Shown here: positions 17,851-26,702 of the stretch, one piece after another
How positions within the stretch are numbered: the first letter of the stretch is position 1
How the letters are laid out: each line of letters begins with the position of its first letter
Assembly (NCBI RefSeq): GCF_035918095.1
Contig: NZ_CP109137.1
Coordinates: 5,582,001 to 5,646,000 of the forward strand
Reading direction: 5' to 3'
Source: Streptomyces sp. NBC_01750
GTDB taxonomy: Bacteria; Actinomycetota; Actinomycetes; Streptomycetales; Streptomycetaceae
DNA: 64,000 nt
The notes under the pieces: generated by a model
Database searches by the model: none
The model's input: the letters and a program-made list of their open reading frames with translations, nothing else
Told to the model about the DNA's origin: nothing
Program-made: the position numbers and the translations under genes

Positions 17851-19128
17851 GTGACCGTCGACGACACCAATTCCGGCGCGGGCGCGCAGCCCCCGTCGGA
17901 CTCCTCTTCCGGTGCGTCCGATTCGTCCGGCTCTTCGTCCGGGTCTTCGTCCGCGGTGGCATCCAACGGGTCGGCCGGGTCTTCCGGCTCGGCCGGGTCA
18001 TCGGAGTCGTCTCCTGCGTCCTCCTCGTCGGTGCATCCGACCCCGCACCACGAGGTCGACCACACCGCGGAGCCGACGCACGACCCTCTGGCCATCCGTC
18101 TGGAGCAGCTCATTCTCGGCGCCGACCGGCGCTACACGCCCTTCCAGGCGGCCCGTACGGCAGGCGTCTCGATGGAGCTCGCCTCCCGCTTCTGGCGGGC
18201 CATGGGCTTCGCCGACATCGGGCAGGCGAAAGCGCTGACGGAGGCGGACGTACTGGCCCTGCGGCGGCTCGCCGGTCTGGTCGAGGCGGGCCTGCTGAGC
18301 GAGCCGATGGCGGTCCAGGTGGCCCGCTCGACCGGCCAGACCACCGCCCGGCTGGCCGAATGGCAGATCGATTCTTTCCTGGAGGGCCTCACCGAGCCGC
18401 CCGAGCCGGGCATGACCCGTACCGAGGTCACCTATCCGCTGGTCGAGCTGCTGCTGCCCGAGCTGGAGGAATTCCTGGTGTACGTGTGGCGGCGGCAGCT
18501 CGCCGCGGCCACCGGGCGCGTGGTCCAGGCCGCGGACGACGAGGAGATGGTCGACCGCCGGCTGGCGGTGGGCTTCGCGGACCTGGTGGGCTTCACCCGG
18601 CTGACGCGGCGGCTGGAGGAAGAGGAACTGGGCGAGCTGGTCGAGGCGTTCGAGACCACCTCGGCCGACCTGGTCGCCGCGCACGGCGGCCGGCTGATCA
18701 AGACCCTCGGCGACGAGGTGCTCTTCGCGGCGGACGACGCGGGCACGGCGGCGGAAATCGCGCTGCGCCTCATCGAAACGATGACGCACGACGAGACGAT
18801 GCCGGCGCTACGCGTCGGCATCGCTTTCGGCACGGTCACCACGCGGATGGGCGATGTGTTCGGCACGACGGTGAACCTGGCCAGCCGGCTGACCTCGATA
18901 GCGCCGAAGGACGGGGTGCTGGTGGACGGGGCCTTCGCGGAGGAGCTGGTACGCACCGAAGACGCGCCGGCCTCCGAGGCGGATGCCGCGGAAGCGGCGG
19001 CAGCGGCGGAGAAGGAGGGCGAGGAACCCCCCTCGTACCGCTTCGCCCTCCAGCCGATGTGGCAACGCCCGGTGCGAGGCCTGGGCGTGGTGGAGCCGTG
19101 GCAGCTGTCGCGGCGGACGAACGCCTGA
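17851..19128 (+). CDS. cya: Class III adenylate cyclase
   Basis: A 425-residue protein. After a Ser/Gly/Ala-rich disordered leader (residues 1-70) comes a helical N-terminal regulatory domain of the actinobacterial cyclase type (about 80-230) and a class III catalytic domain (about 245-375). Catalytic features: metal aspartates in GFADLVGFT and TLGDEVLF, the adenine-selecting lysine in RLIKTLGD, and transition-state Asn/Arg in NLASRLTS. An acidic Ala/Glu insertion precedes the C terminus. GTG at 17851 follows GGAGG. The single catalytic domain implies a homodimer. In Streptomyces this cyclase supplies cAMP for germination and development, by analogy. Confidence 0.92.
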   Translation: MTVDDTNSGAGAQPPSDSSSGASDSSGSSSGSSSAVASNGSAGSSGSAGSSESSPASSSSVHPTPHHEVDHTAEPTHDPLAIRLEQLILGADRRYTPFQAARTAGVSMELASRFWRAMGFADIGQAKALTEADVLALRRLAGLVEAGLLSEPMAVQVARSTGQTTARLAEWQIDSFLEGLTEPPEPGMTRTEVTYPLVELLLPELEEFLVYVWRRQLAAATGRVVQAADDEEMVDRRLAVGFADLVGFTRLTRRLEEEELGELVEAFETTSADLVAAHGGRLIKTLGDEVLFAADDAGTAAEIALRLIETMTHDETMPALRVGIAFGTVTTRMGDVFGTTVNLASRLTSIAPKDGVLVDGAFAEELVRTEDAPASEADAAEAAAAAEKEGEEPPSYRFALQPMWQRPVRGLGVVEPWQLSRRTNA

Positions 19129-19559
19129 GCCGTGGGGCGGCGCGGTGGGGACGGGGCCTGCGCGCCCGGCCTGCGCTGCGGCGCGAAGCCGCCGCTTGGG
19201 GGAGCGGGCGCCCCGGACCGCCGCTCGGTGCAGCCCGGCCCGGCTGCCGGCCACGGCGCTGAGCGTCGCCTCGGGGAGACCCCGGGTCGTCCGCCCGCGC
19301 TACCCGCAGCCGTTTCACGGGCGTCCGGCTGACGTCCCTGTGCGGGCGCCCCGGCGCGGTTCCGGTGCGGCCGGCGGCTCCGTTCAGCGGATCGCGGCGC
19401 CTGGCCGGCGGGCCGCGATGCCATGGTTGCGGCGCGAAGCCGCCGCTCCCGGGGTCGGGGCCCGTGCCCCCGGTTCGGGGGACAGCCGGGTGGGGGGAGA
19501 CCCCGGCGCGGTGCGCGCCTATGATCCGGTGAACCATCGTTAACCGGGAGGGTGCCGTC
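19129..19559. other. 431-bp gene-free GC-rich stretch with micro-hairpins
   Basis: No supported gene. Two copies of the hairpin word GGCGCGAAGCCGCCGC occur (about 19180 and 19432), as in the stretch at 5493-6048. The right end carries GGGAGGG ahead of the enoyl-CoA hydratase start. Confidence 0.5.
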
Positions 19560-20360
19560 ATGACCGAGTCCGAGCAGCGGTTCGGGGAATTCGTCGTCGT
19601 ACGCAGGCGCGAGCAGGGGCACGTCGCGGAACTCGTGCTCGATCGGCCCAAGGCCATGAACGCCGTCTCCACGGAGATGGCCCGGTCCATCGCCGCCGCC
19701 TGTGACGCCCTCGCCGCCGACCCGGACGTGCGCGTCACCGTGCTCACCTCCACACACGAGCGCGCCTTCTGCGTGGGCGCCGATCTCAAGGAGCGGAACT
19801 CCTTCTCCGACGCCGAGTTGGTGCGGCAGCGGCCCACCGCCCGGGCCGCGTACACCGGCGTCCTCGAGCTGCCGATGCCCACCGTCGCCGCCGTGCACGG
19901 CTTCGCCCTCGGCGGCGGGTTCGAGCTGGCGCTCGCCTGCGATCTGATCGTTGCCGACGCCACCGCCGTGGTAGGGCTGCCCGAGGTGTCCGTCGGCGTC
20001 ATCCCCGGCGGCGGCGGGACCCAGCTGCTGCCGCGCCGTGTCGGTGCCGCGCGCGCCGCCGAGCTGGTGTTCACCGCGCGGCGCGTGGAGGCGGCCGAGG
20101 CGCGGGAGTTGGGGCTCGTCGACCAGCTGGCGGACGACGCCAGGACCGAGGCGCTCGCGCTTGCGGGACGTATCGCCGCGAACTCTCCCGTCGGGCTGCG
20201 CGCCGCGAAGCGCGCGATGCGGCTCGGACAGGGGCTCGATCTGCGGGCCGGCCTGGAGGTGGAGGACTCGGCCTGGCGGTCGGTGGCCTTCTCCGGAGAC
20301 CGGGCGGAGGGCGTCGCGGCCTTCAACGAGAAGCGGAAGCCGCAGTGGCCCGGCGAGTGA
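19560..20360 (+). CDS. Enoyl-CoA hydratase/isomerase family protein
   Basis: A 266-residue crotonase-fold enzyme. The CoA-binding oxyanion segments are present: AFCVGADLKER (about residue 63) and GFALGGGFELALACDLIVA (about 108), and the acid segment GLPEVSVGVIPGGGGTQ carries the expected glutamate and the proline/glycine loop. The terminal helices (RAAKRAMRLG, FSGDRAEGVAAF) are complete. Probable role is hydration of enoyl-CoA in fatty-acid or branched-chain amino-acid breakdown; substrate is not predictable. The ATG follows GGGAGGG closely. Confidence 0.9.
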   Translation: MTESEQRFGEFVVVRRREQGHVAELVLDRPKAMNAVSTEMARSIAAACDALAADPDVRVTVLTSTHERAFCVGADLKERNSFSDAELVRQRPTARAAYTGVLELPMPTVAAVHGFALGGGFELALACDLIVADATAVVGLPEVSVGVIPGGGGTQLLPRRVGAARAAELVFTARRVEAAEARELGLVDQLADDARTEALALAGRIAANSPVGLRAAKRAMRLGQGLDLRAGLEVEDSAWRSVAFSGDRAEGVAAFNEKRKPQWPGE

Positions 20361-20419
20361 CCGTTCCGACAACGGCCCACTCCAACTGATCAAATCGTTT
20401 CGAACCTCCCTAAGCTGGG

Positions 20420-21619
20420 ATGATGGCTGAGGATCGGCGGTTGCGAGCCGTGGTGGCGCTGGCGCAGGCGATGGCGGCCGCCCACACACCGCGCGAGTTC
20501 TGGCGCGCGGCCGCGCTCGGCGCCTGTCACGCGCTGGCCGGCTCCTTCGCCGCGCTGTCGGTATGGGAGCGCGAGCTCGGCCGGCTCAAGGTGCTCGTGA
20601 ACGCCGGCGAACGGGCGGCAGGGGAGGAGGAGTTCCCCGAATCCGAGACGTACCCGGTCAACCGCTTCCCGGAGATCACGGAGTTTCTGCACGAGCGGTG
20701 GGCGGGTGGCGGCGAGCCGGACGCCTGGGTGGCGACGGTGGAAGAACCGGCGTCGCCCGCGCACGGCTACCGCCACCAGAAGGCACCTCCCACGGACGAA
20801 GTCCTGTGGGGGAGGGTCGCGGCCCTGCGACGGCGCGGCCGCGGCTGCTGTGTCGTCGCGCCGATCGTGCTGCACGGTCGGGCCTGGGGCGAACTGTATG
20901 TGGCCAGGCCGCCGGGCGCGCCGGTCTTCGACCGGGACGACGCGGACTTCGCGACCGTCCTCGCTTCCGTCGTGGCCTCCGGCATCGCCCAGAACGAGCG
21001 GCTGGAGGAGGTCCGCAGGCTCGCCTTCACGGACCCGCTGACCGGTCTCGCCAACCGCCGCGCCGTCGACATCAGGCTCGACGAGGCGTTGGAGCGGCAC
21101 CGCTCGGACAGCTCGGTCGTCAGCCTGGTGGTCTGCGACCTCAACGGCCTCAAGCGCGTGAACGACACCCACGGCCATGCCGTCGGCGACCGGCTGCTCG
21201 AGCGTTTCGGCTCGGTCCTCTCGCTCTGCGGGGCGATGCTTCCCGGCACGCTGGCGGCACGGCTCGGCGGTGACGAGTTCTGTCTGGTCTCGGTCGGTCC
21301 GGCGGCGGACGAGGTGGTCCGGGTGGCGGACGAACTCTGTGTGCGGGCAGGGGAGTTGGAGCTCGGTGAGGGTGTTGCCTGTGGTGTGGCCTCGACCGGT
21401 GACCCGATCGGCCAGGTCCGCTCGGCCCGTCGGCTGTTCCGGCTGGCGGACGCGGCCCAGTACCGCGCGAAGGCGGCCCGCTCGCCGAAGCCGGTGGTCG
21501 CAGGACGCGACGGCACCGTGATGCGCCTCGCGGACACTCCGCCGCGCTCGCCGCACGAGCGCCGCGCGTTCCGGGGCGTACGTCCCGAGGACGCCACGGA
21601 GCCCTGGAGTGAGCCCTGA
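20420..21619 (+). CDS. GAF-GGDEF protein, putative diguanylate cyclase
   Basis: A 399-residue cytosolic protein: an N-terminal GAF-like sensor region (about 25-195), then a GGDEF domain (about 205-350). The signature RLGGDEFCL is intact at residue 283, and DPLTGLANRRAVD and DLNGLKRVNDTHGHAVGD provide the nucleotide and metal contacts, so it should make c-di-GMP. The inhibitory RxxD site five residues before the signature is absent. c-di-GMP acts in Streptomyces through BldD to hold back development. Two adjacent ATGs (20420, 20423) could start translation. Confidence 0.88.
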   Translation: MMAEDRRLRAVVALAQAMAAAHTPREFWRAAALGACHALAGSFAALSVWERELGRLKVLVNAGERAAGEEEFPESETYPVNRFPEITEFLHERWAGGGEPDAWVATVEEPASPAHGYRHQKAPPTDEVLWGRVAALRRRGRGCCVVAPIVLHGRAWGELYVARPPGAPVFDRDDADFATVLASVVASGIAQNERLEEVRRLAFTDPLTGLANRRAVDIRLDEALERHRSDSSVVSLVVCDLNGLKRVNDTHGHAVGDRLLERFGSVLSLCGAMLPGTLAARLGGDEFCLVSVGPAADEVVRVADELCVRAGELELGEGVACGVASTGDPIGQVRSARRLFRLADAAQYRAKAARSPKPVVAGRDGTVMRLADTPPRSPHERRAFRGVRPEDATEPWSEP

Positions 21620-21699
21620 GACCGCTGTGACATTGCAGTAAGGGGCCGACCGGCCCGCCGCTAGTGACAGGTTGCGATTCAGTCCGTACGCTCCTGAAT

Positions 21700-23247
21700 A
21701 TGGATATGCACACAGTCGTGGTGGGGACGTCCGGTACCACCGCCGAAGACGTCATCGCCGTGGCCCGCGAGGGCGCCCGCATCGAGCTCTCCGCGGAGGC
21801 GGTCGCCGCCCTCGCCACCGCCCGCGGGATCGTGGACGCGCTCGCCGCCAAGCCCGAGCCCGTCTACGGGGTCTCCACCGGATTCGGCGCGCTCGCCAGC
21901 CGGCACATCAGCCCCGATCTCCGCGCCCAGCTGCAGCGCAACATCGTCCGTTCGCACGCCGCGGGCATGGGCCCCCGCGTCGAGCGCGAGGTCGTCCGCG
22001 CGCTGATGTTCCTCCGTCTGAAGACCGTGGCCTCCGGCTACACCGGCGTACGCCCCGAGGTCGCCCAGACCATGGCCGACGTACTGAACGCCGGCATCAC
22101 GCCCGTCGTCCACGAGTACGGATCCCTCGGCTGCTCCGGGGACCTCGCCCCGCTCTCGCACTGCGCGCTGACGCTGATGGGCGAGGGTGACGCCGAAGGC
22201 CCCGACGGCCAGGTGCGGCCCGCCGGAGAGCTGCTCGCCGAGCACGGAATCACCCCCGTCGTACTCCGCGAGAAGGAGGGCCTCGCCCTCCTGAACGGCA
22301 CCGACGGCATGCTCGGCATGCTGGTCATGGCCCTCGCCGACCTCCAGCGCCTCTACACCACCGCCGACATCACCGCCGCCCTCAGCCTCGAGGCGCTGCT
22401 CGGCACGGACAAGGTCCTCGCCCCCGAGCTGCATGCCATCCGCCCGCACCCGGGCCAGGGCGTCTCCGCCGCCAATATGAGTGCCGTACTCAAGGGCTCC
22501 GGTCTCACCGGGCATTTCCAGGAGGAGGAAGCGCCCCGGGTCCAGGACGCCTACTCCGTGCGCTGCGCGCCGCAGGTGGCCGGCGCCGGGCGGGACACCC
22601 TCGCCCACGCCCGTCTGGTCGCCGACCGCGAGCTCGCCTCGGCCGTCGACAACCCGATCGTGCTGCCCGACGGCCGTGTGGAGTCCAACGGCAACTTCCA
22701 CGGCGCCCCGGTCGCGTACGTCCTCGACTTCCTCGCCATCGTCGCCGCCGACCTCGGCTCCATCGCGGAGCGCCGCACCGACCGGCTCCTCGACAAGAAC
22801 CGCTCGCACGGTCTGCCGCCGTTCCTCGCCGACGACGCCGGGGTCGACTCGGGCCTGATGATCGCCCAGTACACGCAGGCAGCCCTGGTCAGCGAGATGA
22901 AGCGGCTCGCCGTCCCGGCATCCGCCGACTCCATCCCGTCATCGGCGATGCAGGAGGACCACGTCTCCATGGGCTGGTCGGCCGCGCGCAAGCTGCGCAC
23001 CGCCGTCGGCAACCTGGGCCGGATCCTCGCCGTCGAGCTCTACGCCGCGACCCGCGCCATCGAGCTGCGGCGCGGGCTGACCCCCGCGCCCGCCTCGCAG
23101 GCCGCCATCGCGGCGCTGCGCGCGGCAGGTGTCGAGGGCCCCGGTCCGGACCGCTTCCTCGCGCCCGACCTGGAGGCCGCCGACGCGTTCGTACGGGACG
23201 GAAAGCTCGTCGCGGCGGTGGAGCCGGTGACCGGCCCGCTGGCCTAG
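21700..23247 (+). CDS. hutH: Histidine ammonia-lyase
   Basis: A 515-residue cytosolic lyase converting histidine to urocanate and ammonia, the first step of histidine use. The MIO prosthetic group forms from three residues in GSLGCSGDLAPLSH; here the triplet is Cys145-Ser146-Gly147 rather than the more common Ala-Ser-Gly. Other conserved parts: YGVSTGFGAL near residue 55, NGTDGMLGML near 202, QDAYSVRCAPQ near 282 and QEDHVSMG near 417. Start MDMHTVVVG at 21700 matches the family. No other hut gene is nearby. Confidence 0.95.
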   Translation: MDMHTVVVGTSGTTAEDVIAVAREGARIELSAEAVAALATARGIVDALAAKPEPVYGVSTGFGALASRHISPDLRAQLQRNIVRSHAAGMGPRVEREVVRALMFLRLKTVASGYTGVRPEVAQTMADVLNAGITPVVHEYGSLGCSGDLAPLSHCALTLMGEGDAEGPDGQVRPAGELLAEHGITPVVLREKEGLALLNGTDGMLGMLVMALADLQRLYTTADITAALSLEALLGTDKVLAPELHAIRPHPGQGVSAANMSAVLKGSGLTGHFQEEEAPRVQDAYSVRCAPQVAGAGRDTLAHARLVADRELASAVDNPIVLPDGRVESNGNFHGAPVAYVLDFLAIVAADLGSIAERRTDRLLDKNRSHGLPPFLADDAGVDSGLMIAQYTQAALVSEMKRLAVPASADSIPSSAMQEDHVSMGWSAARKLRTAVGNLGRILAVELYAATRAIELRRGLTPAPASQAAIAALRAAGVEGPGPDRFLAPDLEAADAFVRDGKLVAAVEPVTGPLA

Positions 23248-23263
23248 GGTTCGGCAGCACGCA

Positions 23264-23314
23264 GGGCCGGACAAGGACCGCTCCGCACACCGCGGGGCGG
23301 CCCTTGCCCGGCCC
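23264..23314. terminator. Bidirectional terminator between hutH and the LAXTG gene
   Basis: Stem GGGCCGGACAAGG / CCTTGCCCGGCCC (12 of 13 paired) around a 25-base loop that can fold further. It lies between two convergent stop codons. Confidence 0.7.
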
Positions 23315-23315
23315 G

Positions 23316-23588
23316 TCACATGTACATGGCCCCGCGCCGGCGCACGGAGTACGTCACAAAGCCCATGCCGATGCCGAGGAAGGCAGTGCCGCCGACCAGA
23401 TACGGAGTGGTGTCCACGGTGCCCGTGGCGGCCAGGGTCAGCTCCTGGGACGACGCGCTGGCGCCGGTCTGTTGTCTCTGCACCGCTTCCCGCTCGGCAG
23501 TGGCATTCGCCGAGGGAACGAACCACAGCGCACACAGCAGGGTCCCTGCGGCAGTGGCGGTAAGAAGCGGTCGACGTGCGACGGACAC
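23316..23588 (-). CDS. Small secreted protein with LAXTG sortase signal
   Basis: A 90-residue protein. The first 30 residues are a signal peptide (RRPLLTATAAGTLLCALWF, cleavage near SANA-TA). The C terminus is a cell-wall sorting signal: LAATG at about residue 52, a hydrophobic stretch (YLVGGTAFLGIGMGFVTY), and the basic tail RRRGAMYM. LAXTG is the motif used by class E sortases of Streptomyces. The mature, wall-linked part would be only about 25 residues, Gln/Ser/Ala rich. It is not a chaplin. No sortase gene is in the window. Confidence 0.75.
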   Translation of the reverse strand: MSVARRPLLTATAAGTLLCALWFVPSANATAEREAVQRQQTGASASSQELTLAATGTVDTTPYLVGGTAFLGIGMGFVTYSVRRRGAMYM

Positions 23589-23696
23589 GGACTCGATCCC
23601 CCTTGAGGCATCCTCGAATTGGCCGGGTGCGCTGATGCTAGTGAAAGCAGCGGGTCGTGGGAAAGCCGCGGGCGCGGGAGCTCTACGCTCCGTCGT

Positions 23697-24059
23697 ATGA
23701 CCACTTCTGAGACATCACGGTATGTGCGGCTGCGGGTGGAATTGGTGCTGGAGATCGAGGACTCCAAAACGCTGACCGGCGGCGCCCTCGAACGCATCGC
23801 GGCGGACGACTCCATGCCCGACGAGGAGCGAGTGCACGCCAAGTCGGCGGTACGCGAGGACGAGGCGGAGGCCATCGCCTATCTCGTGGACCCCTTCGAC
23901 CTGGTCAGTGAGGTGCCGGGGGTGGAGCTCGCGCAGGCTTCGTGGAGCAGTGAGCAGATCGAGTACGACCCCGATGCTGAGGACTGGGATCCGGACGAGG
24001 AAGATGGGGAGTACGACGACGATGACGAGGCGGACGACGGTGACGCCGGGCGGCCGTAG
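23697..24059 (+). CDS. Acidic protein of unknown function
   Basis: A 120-residue soluble protein. The first 75 residues look folded (YVRLRVELVLEIEDSKTL and an alpha-helical middle), and the last 35 are almost entirely Asp/Glu with Tyr/Trp (DPDAEDWDPDEEDGEYDDDD). No family recognised; the acidic tail could bind basic partners or metal. The ATG at 23697 is 13 bases after GGGAG. It lies between the LAXTG gene (divergent) and the transpeptidase gene. Confidence 0.7.
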   Translation: MTTSETSRYVRLRVELVLEIEDSKTLTGGALERIAADDSMPDEERVHAKSAVREDEAEAIAYLVDPFDLVSEVPGVELAQASWSSEQIEYDPDAEDWDPDEEDGEYDDDDEADDGDAGRP

Positions 24060-24269
24060 CGCGTGCGTATGACGGGCTCGGGGGCGCCGTGACGTGAACC
24101 GGCGCCCGTCCGTTTTCGTGTCGCAGTGCAACCGCAGGGGCGGTGGCTGCGTCGATGAATATCTGTGAGTGGTGTTCCCCACATCCCTTTCGGATATGGA
24201 ACCGGACAGCCCGAAATGGGTGTTGTCCATGTAGTGGATCAGGGTAGTGGGTCAGGTAAATCGGCGACG

Positions 24270-25535
24270 ATGGAGAAGCGTGTGATGACGGACAGCAAGC
24301 GGCGCAAAGGCCTCATAGCCGCGTCCGCAGTGCTCGGCGGCGTGCTGGTGATGTCGGGCTGCAGCGGCGACGGTGACAAGGGCGGTAGTGCCGACAGCTC
24401 GAAGAAGTCGCAGGCCCAGGTCGACGAGGCGGCAGCGAAGGACGCGTCGAAGGCCCGCATAGCCATCTCGCCGAAGAACGGCGCGACCAACGCGGGCATC
24501 AACAACGACGCCAAGGTAACCGTCAGCGAGGGCACGCTCACTCAGGTCACCATGGCCACGGCCGACGGTGCGAGCGTCAAGGGCACCCTCGCCCCCGACG
24601 GCAAGAGCTGGAAGCCGGACGGGCAGCTCGAGCGTTCCACCACGTACAAGATCTCCGCCTCGGCGAAGGACGCCAAGGGCCTGGAGGCCCACGAGAACTC
24701 CTCCTTCACCACTGTCTCGCCCGCCAACAGCTTCATCGGCAACTTCACGCCCGAGGACGGTTCCACCGTCGGCGTCGGTATGCCGGTCTCGATCAACTTC
24801 AACAAGGCGATCACGGACAAGAAGGCCGTCCAGGCCGGGGTCACCGTGACGTCGAGCAGCGGCCAGGAGGTCGTCGGTCACTGGTTCAACGGGCAGCGGT
24901 TGGACTTCCGCCCCGACCAGTACTGGCAGGAGGGCTCGACGGTCACCCTGAAGCTGAACCTCGACGGGGTCCAGGGCGCCCAGGGAGTCTTCGGCGTCCA
25001 GCAGAAGACGGTCACCTTCAAGATCGGCCGTAACCAGGTCTCGACCGTCGACGCGTCGGCCAAGACGATGACGGTCACCCAGGACGGCAAGACGATCAAG
25101 ACCATCCCGATCTCCGCCGGCGGCCCGGACAACCCCACCTACAACGGCCAGATGGTGATCTCCGAGAAGTTCAAGGAGACCCGGATGGACGGCTCGACGG
25201 TCGGCTTCAAGAAGAAGGACGGCAAGGGCGAGTACGACATCAAGGACGTCCCGCACGCGATGCGGCTGTCCACGTCGGGCACATTCATCCACGGCAACTA
25301 CTGGGGTGCCGACTCGATCTTCGGCAGCGCCAACACCAGCCACGGCTGTGTCGGTCTGAACGATGTGAAGGGCGCGGGCGACCCGAACCAGCCCGCCGCC
25401 TGGCTGTTCGACAACTCGATCGTCGGCGACGTCGTCATCGTGAAGAACTCCAAGGACAAGACCGTCCAGCCGGACAACGGCCTGAACGGCTGGAACCTGA
25501 GCTGGAGCGAGTGGAAGGCCGGCTCGGCCGCCTGA
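24270..25535 (+). CDS. L,D-transpeptidase lipoprotein with Ig-like domains
   Basis: A 421-residue exported peptidoglycan cross-linking enzyme. The lipobox VMSGC sits at about residue 29 after a basic start and a hydrophobic stretch, so it is anchored by lipid on the outer face of the membrane. Two Ig-like domains (about 65-155 and 160-265) precede the YkuD catalytic domain (about 270-395) with HGNYW and the nucleophile motif SHGCVGL. Architecture resembles mycobacterial LdtMt2. It should form 3-3 cross-links. Start at 24270 (MEKRVMTDSKRR) or five codons later at 24285. A very strong terminator follows. Confidence 0.92.
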   Translation: MEKRVMTDSKRRKGLIAASAVLGGVLVMSGCSGDGDKGGSADSSKKSQAQVDEAAAKDASKARIAISPKNGATNAGINNDAKVTVSEGTLTQVTMATADGASVKGTLAPDGKSWKPDGQLERSTTYKISASAKDAKGLEAHENSSFTTVSPANSFIGNFTPEDGSTVGVGMPVSINFNKAITDKKAVQAGVTVTSSSGQEVVGHWFNGQRLDFRPDQYWQEGSTVTLKLNLDGVQGAQGVFGVQQKTVTFKIGRNQVSTVDASAKTMTVTQDGKTIKTIPISAGGPDNPTYNGQMVISEKFKETRMDGSTVGFKKKDGKGEYDIKDVPHAMRLSTSGTFIHGNYWGADSIFGSANTSHGCVGLNDVKGAGDPNQPAAWLFDNSIVGDVVIVKNSKDKTVQPDNGLNGWNLSWSEWKAGSAA

Positions 25536-25554
25536 GCCACCACCTCATGCGCAT

Positions 25555-25590
25555 GAGGGCGGCGGCACCCCGTGGGGTGCCGCCGCCCTC
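25555..25590 (+). terminator. Terminator after the L,D-transpeptidase gene
   Basis: Perfect 17-bp stem (GAGGGCGGCGGCACCCC and its complement) with a 2-base centre, 20 bases after the stop codon. Confidence 0.9.
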
Positions 25591-25617
25591 GTCCGTTCTC
25601 CCCGTACCGTCATCGGT

Positions 25618-26697
25618 ATGACGATCACACAGCTCCCCGTACCGCCCGCCGAATCCGCTGTCGACGCCTGGCACGCGGTGGTCACCGCGGCGCACGGCCA
25701 CGATCTACCCGCCGGGGTGCCGGTGCCCGGCCGCGTCGACACCGAAGGAAAGCTGCGGCAGTCCTCGGTGAGCGGGCGCACGCTCCATCTCGTCGCGACA
25801 GCGTCCGACGGCTCGAACGAGGGCTCGGCGGACGGCTCGAAGGGCGGCTCGAACGAGGGCTCGGGGGGCGGCTCGTACGACGGGGTGGCCTCGCTGGTCC
25901 TCTTCACGGAAGAGGGCAACCGCCACACCGCCTTCCTCGATGTGCTCACCGTACGTCCGGAGGCGAGGCGGCGCGGCGTCGGAGCGGCGCTGTGGGCGGC
26001 CGTACGCGCCGAACTGGCTGCCGACGGTCGCACGTCGGTCTCCACCGTCCTGGAACCGGGCGGCGCGGGCGAGGAGTTCGCCACCGGGCTCGGCTTCGAG
26101 AATGTGCTGCCGCTCGCCTGGTACGTACAGAACATCCAGGGCGCGCTCGCCGCGCACCCGGAGCAGCTCGCACTGCCCGAGGGCTACACCTACGGCCAGT
26201 GGGCGGGCGTCGTGCCGGATGCCTTCGCCGACGCCTTCGCCGAGGCCCACAAAGCCATGGAGGACGCTCCCACCGGCGACCTGGATGAGCGGGCTCACGT
26301 CTGGGACGCGGACCGGGTGCGGGCCGCCGCGCAGGTGATTGTGGACCGGGGCGGCGTGGTCCTCTCCTCGGTCGTGCTGCACATGGCGGACGACGGCGCG
26401 GTGAAGGGCGGTGCCACGGGCCGTGGCGAGGTCGCCGCCTACACCGAACTGGTGCTGAGAGACCCGTCGGACGTCCGCGCCATCCAGTACGACACCGTGG
26501 TCACCCCGGCCCATCGGGGCCGCGGGCTCGGCCGTGCGGTCAAGCGCCACATGCTGGGGACTGTGAGCGCACTGCAACCGGGCGTACGGGAGATTGCGAC
26601 GACCGTCGCCGACGACAACGGCCCGATGCTGGCCGTCAACGCGCGTCTCGGCTACCGCCGTGAGCGTCCCGTCGCCTTCTTCCAGGCCAAGCTGTAA
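25618..26697 (+). CDS. GNAT family N-acetyltransferase
   Basis: A 359-residue protein with two GNAT-like halves. The first has the acetyl-CoA loop [14 protein letters not shown] (about residue 105), the second [16 protein letters not shown] (about 295). A run of Gly/Ser/Asn/Glu repeats ([18 protein letters not shown], about 62-80) is inserted in the first half and looks like a low-complexity expansion. Acyl acceptor unknown. ATG at 25618 follows the transpeptidase terminator and the ORF ends five bases before the convergent XRE gene. Confidence 0.85.
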   Translation: MTITQLPVPPAESAVDAWHAVVTAAHGHDLPAGVPVPGRVDTEGKLRQSSVSGRTLHLVATASDGSNEGSADGSKGGSNEGSGGGSYDGVASLVLFTEEGNRHTAFLDVLTVRPEARRRGVGAALWAAVRAELAADGRTSVSTVLEPGGAGEEFATGLGFENVLPLAWYVQNIQGALAAHPEQLALPEGYTYGQWAGVVPDAFADAFAEAHKAMEDAPTGDLDERAHVWDADRVRAAAQVIVDRGGVVLSSVVLHMADDGAVKGGATGRGEVAAYTELVLRDPSDVRAIQYDTVVTPAHRGRGLGRAVKRHMLGTVSALQPGVREIATTVADDNGPMLAVNARLGYRRERPVAFFQAKL

Positions 26698-26702
26698 CGG
26701 CG

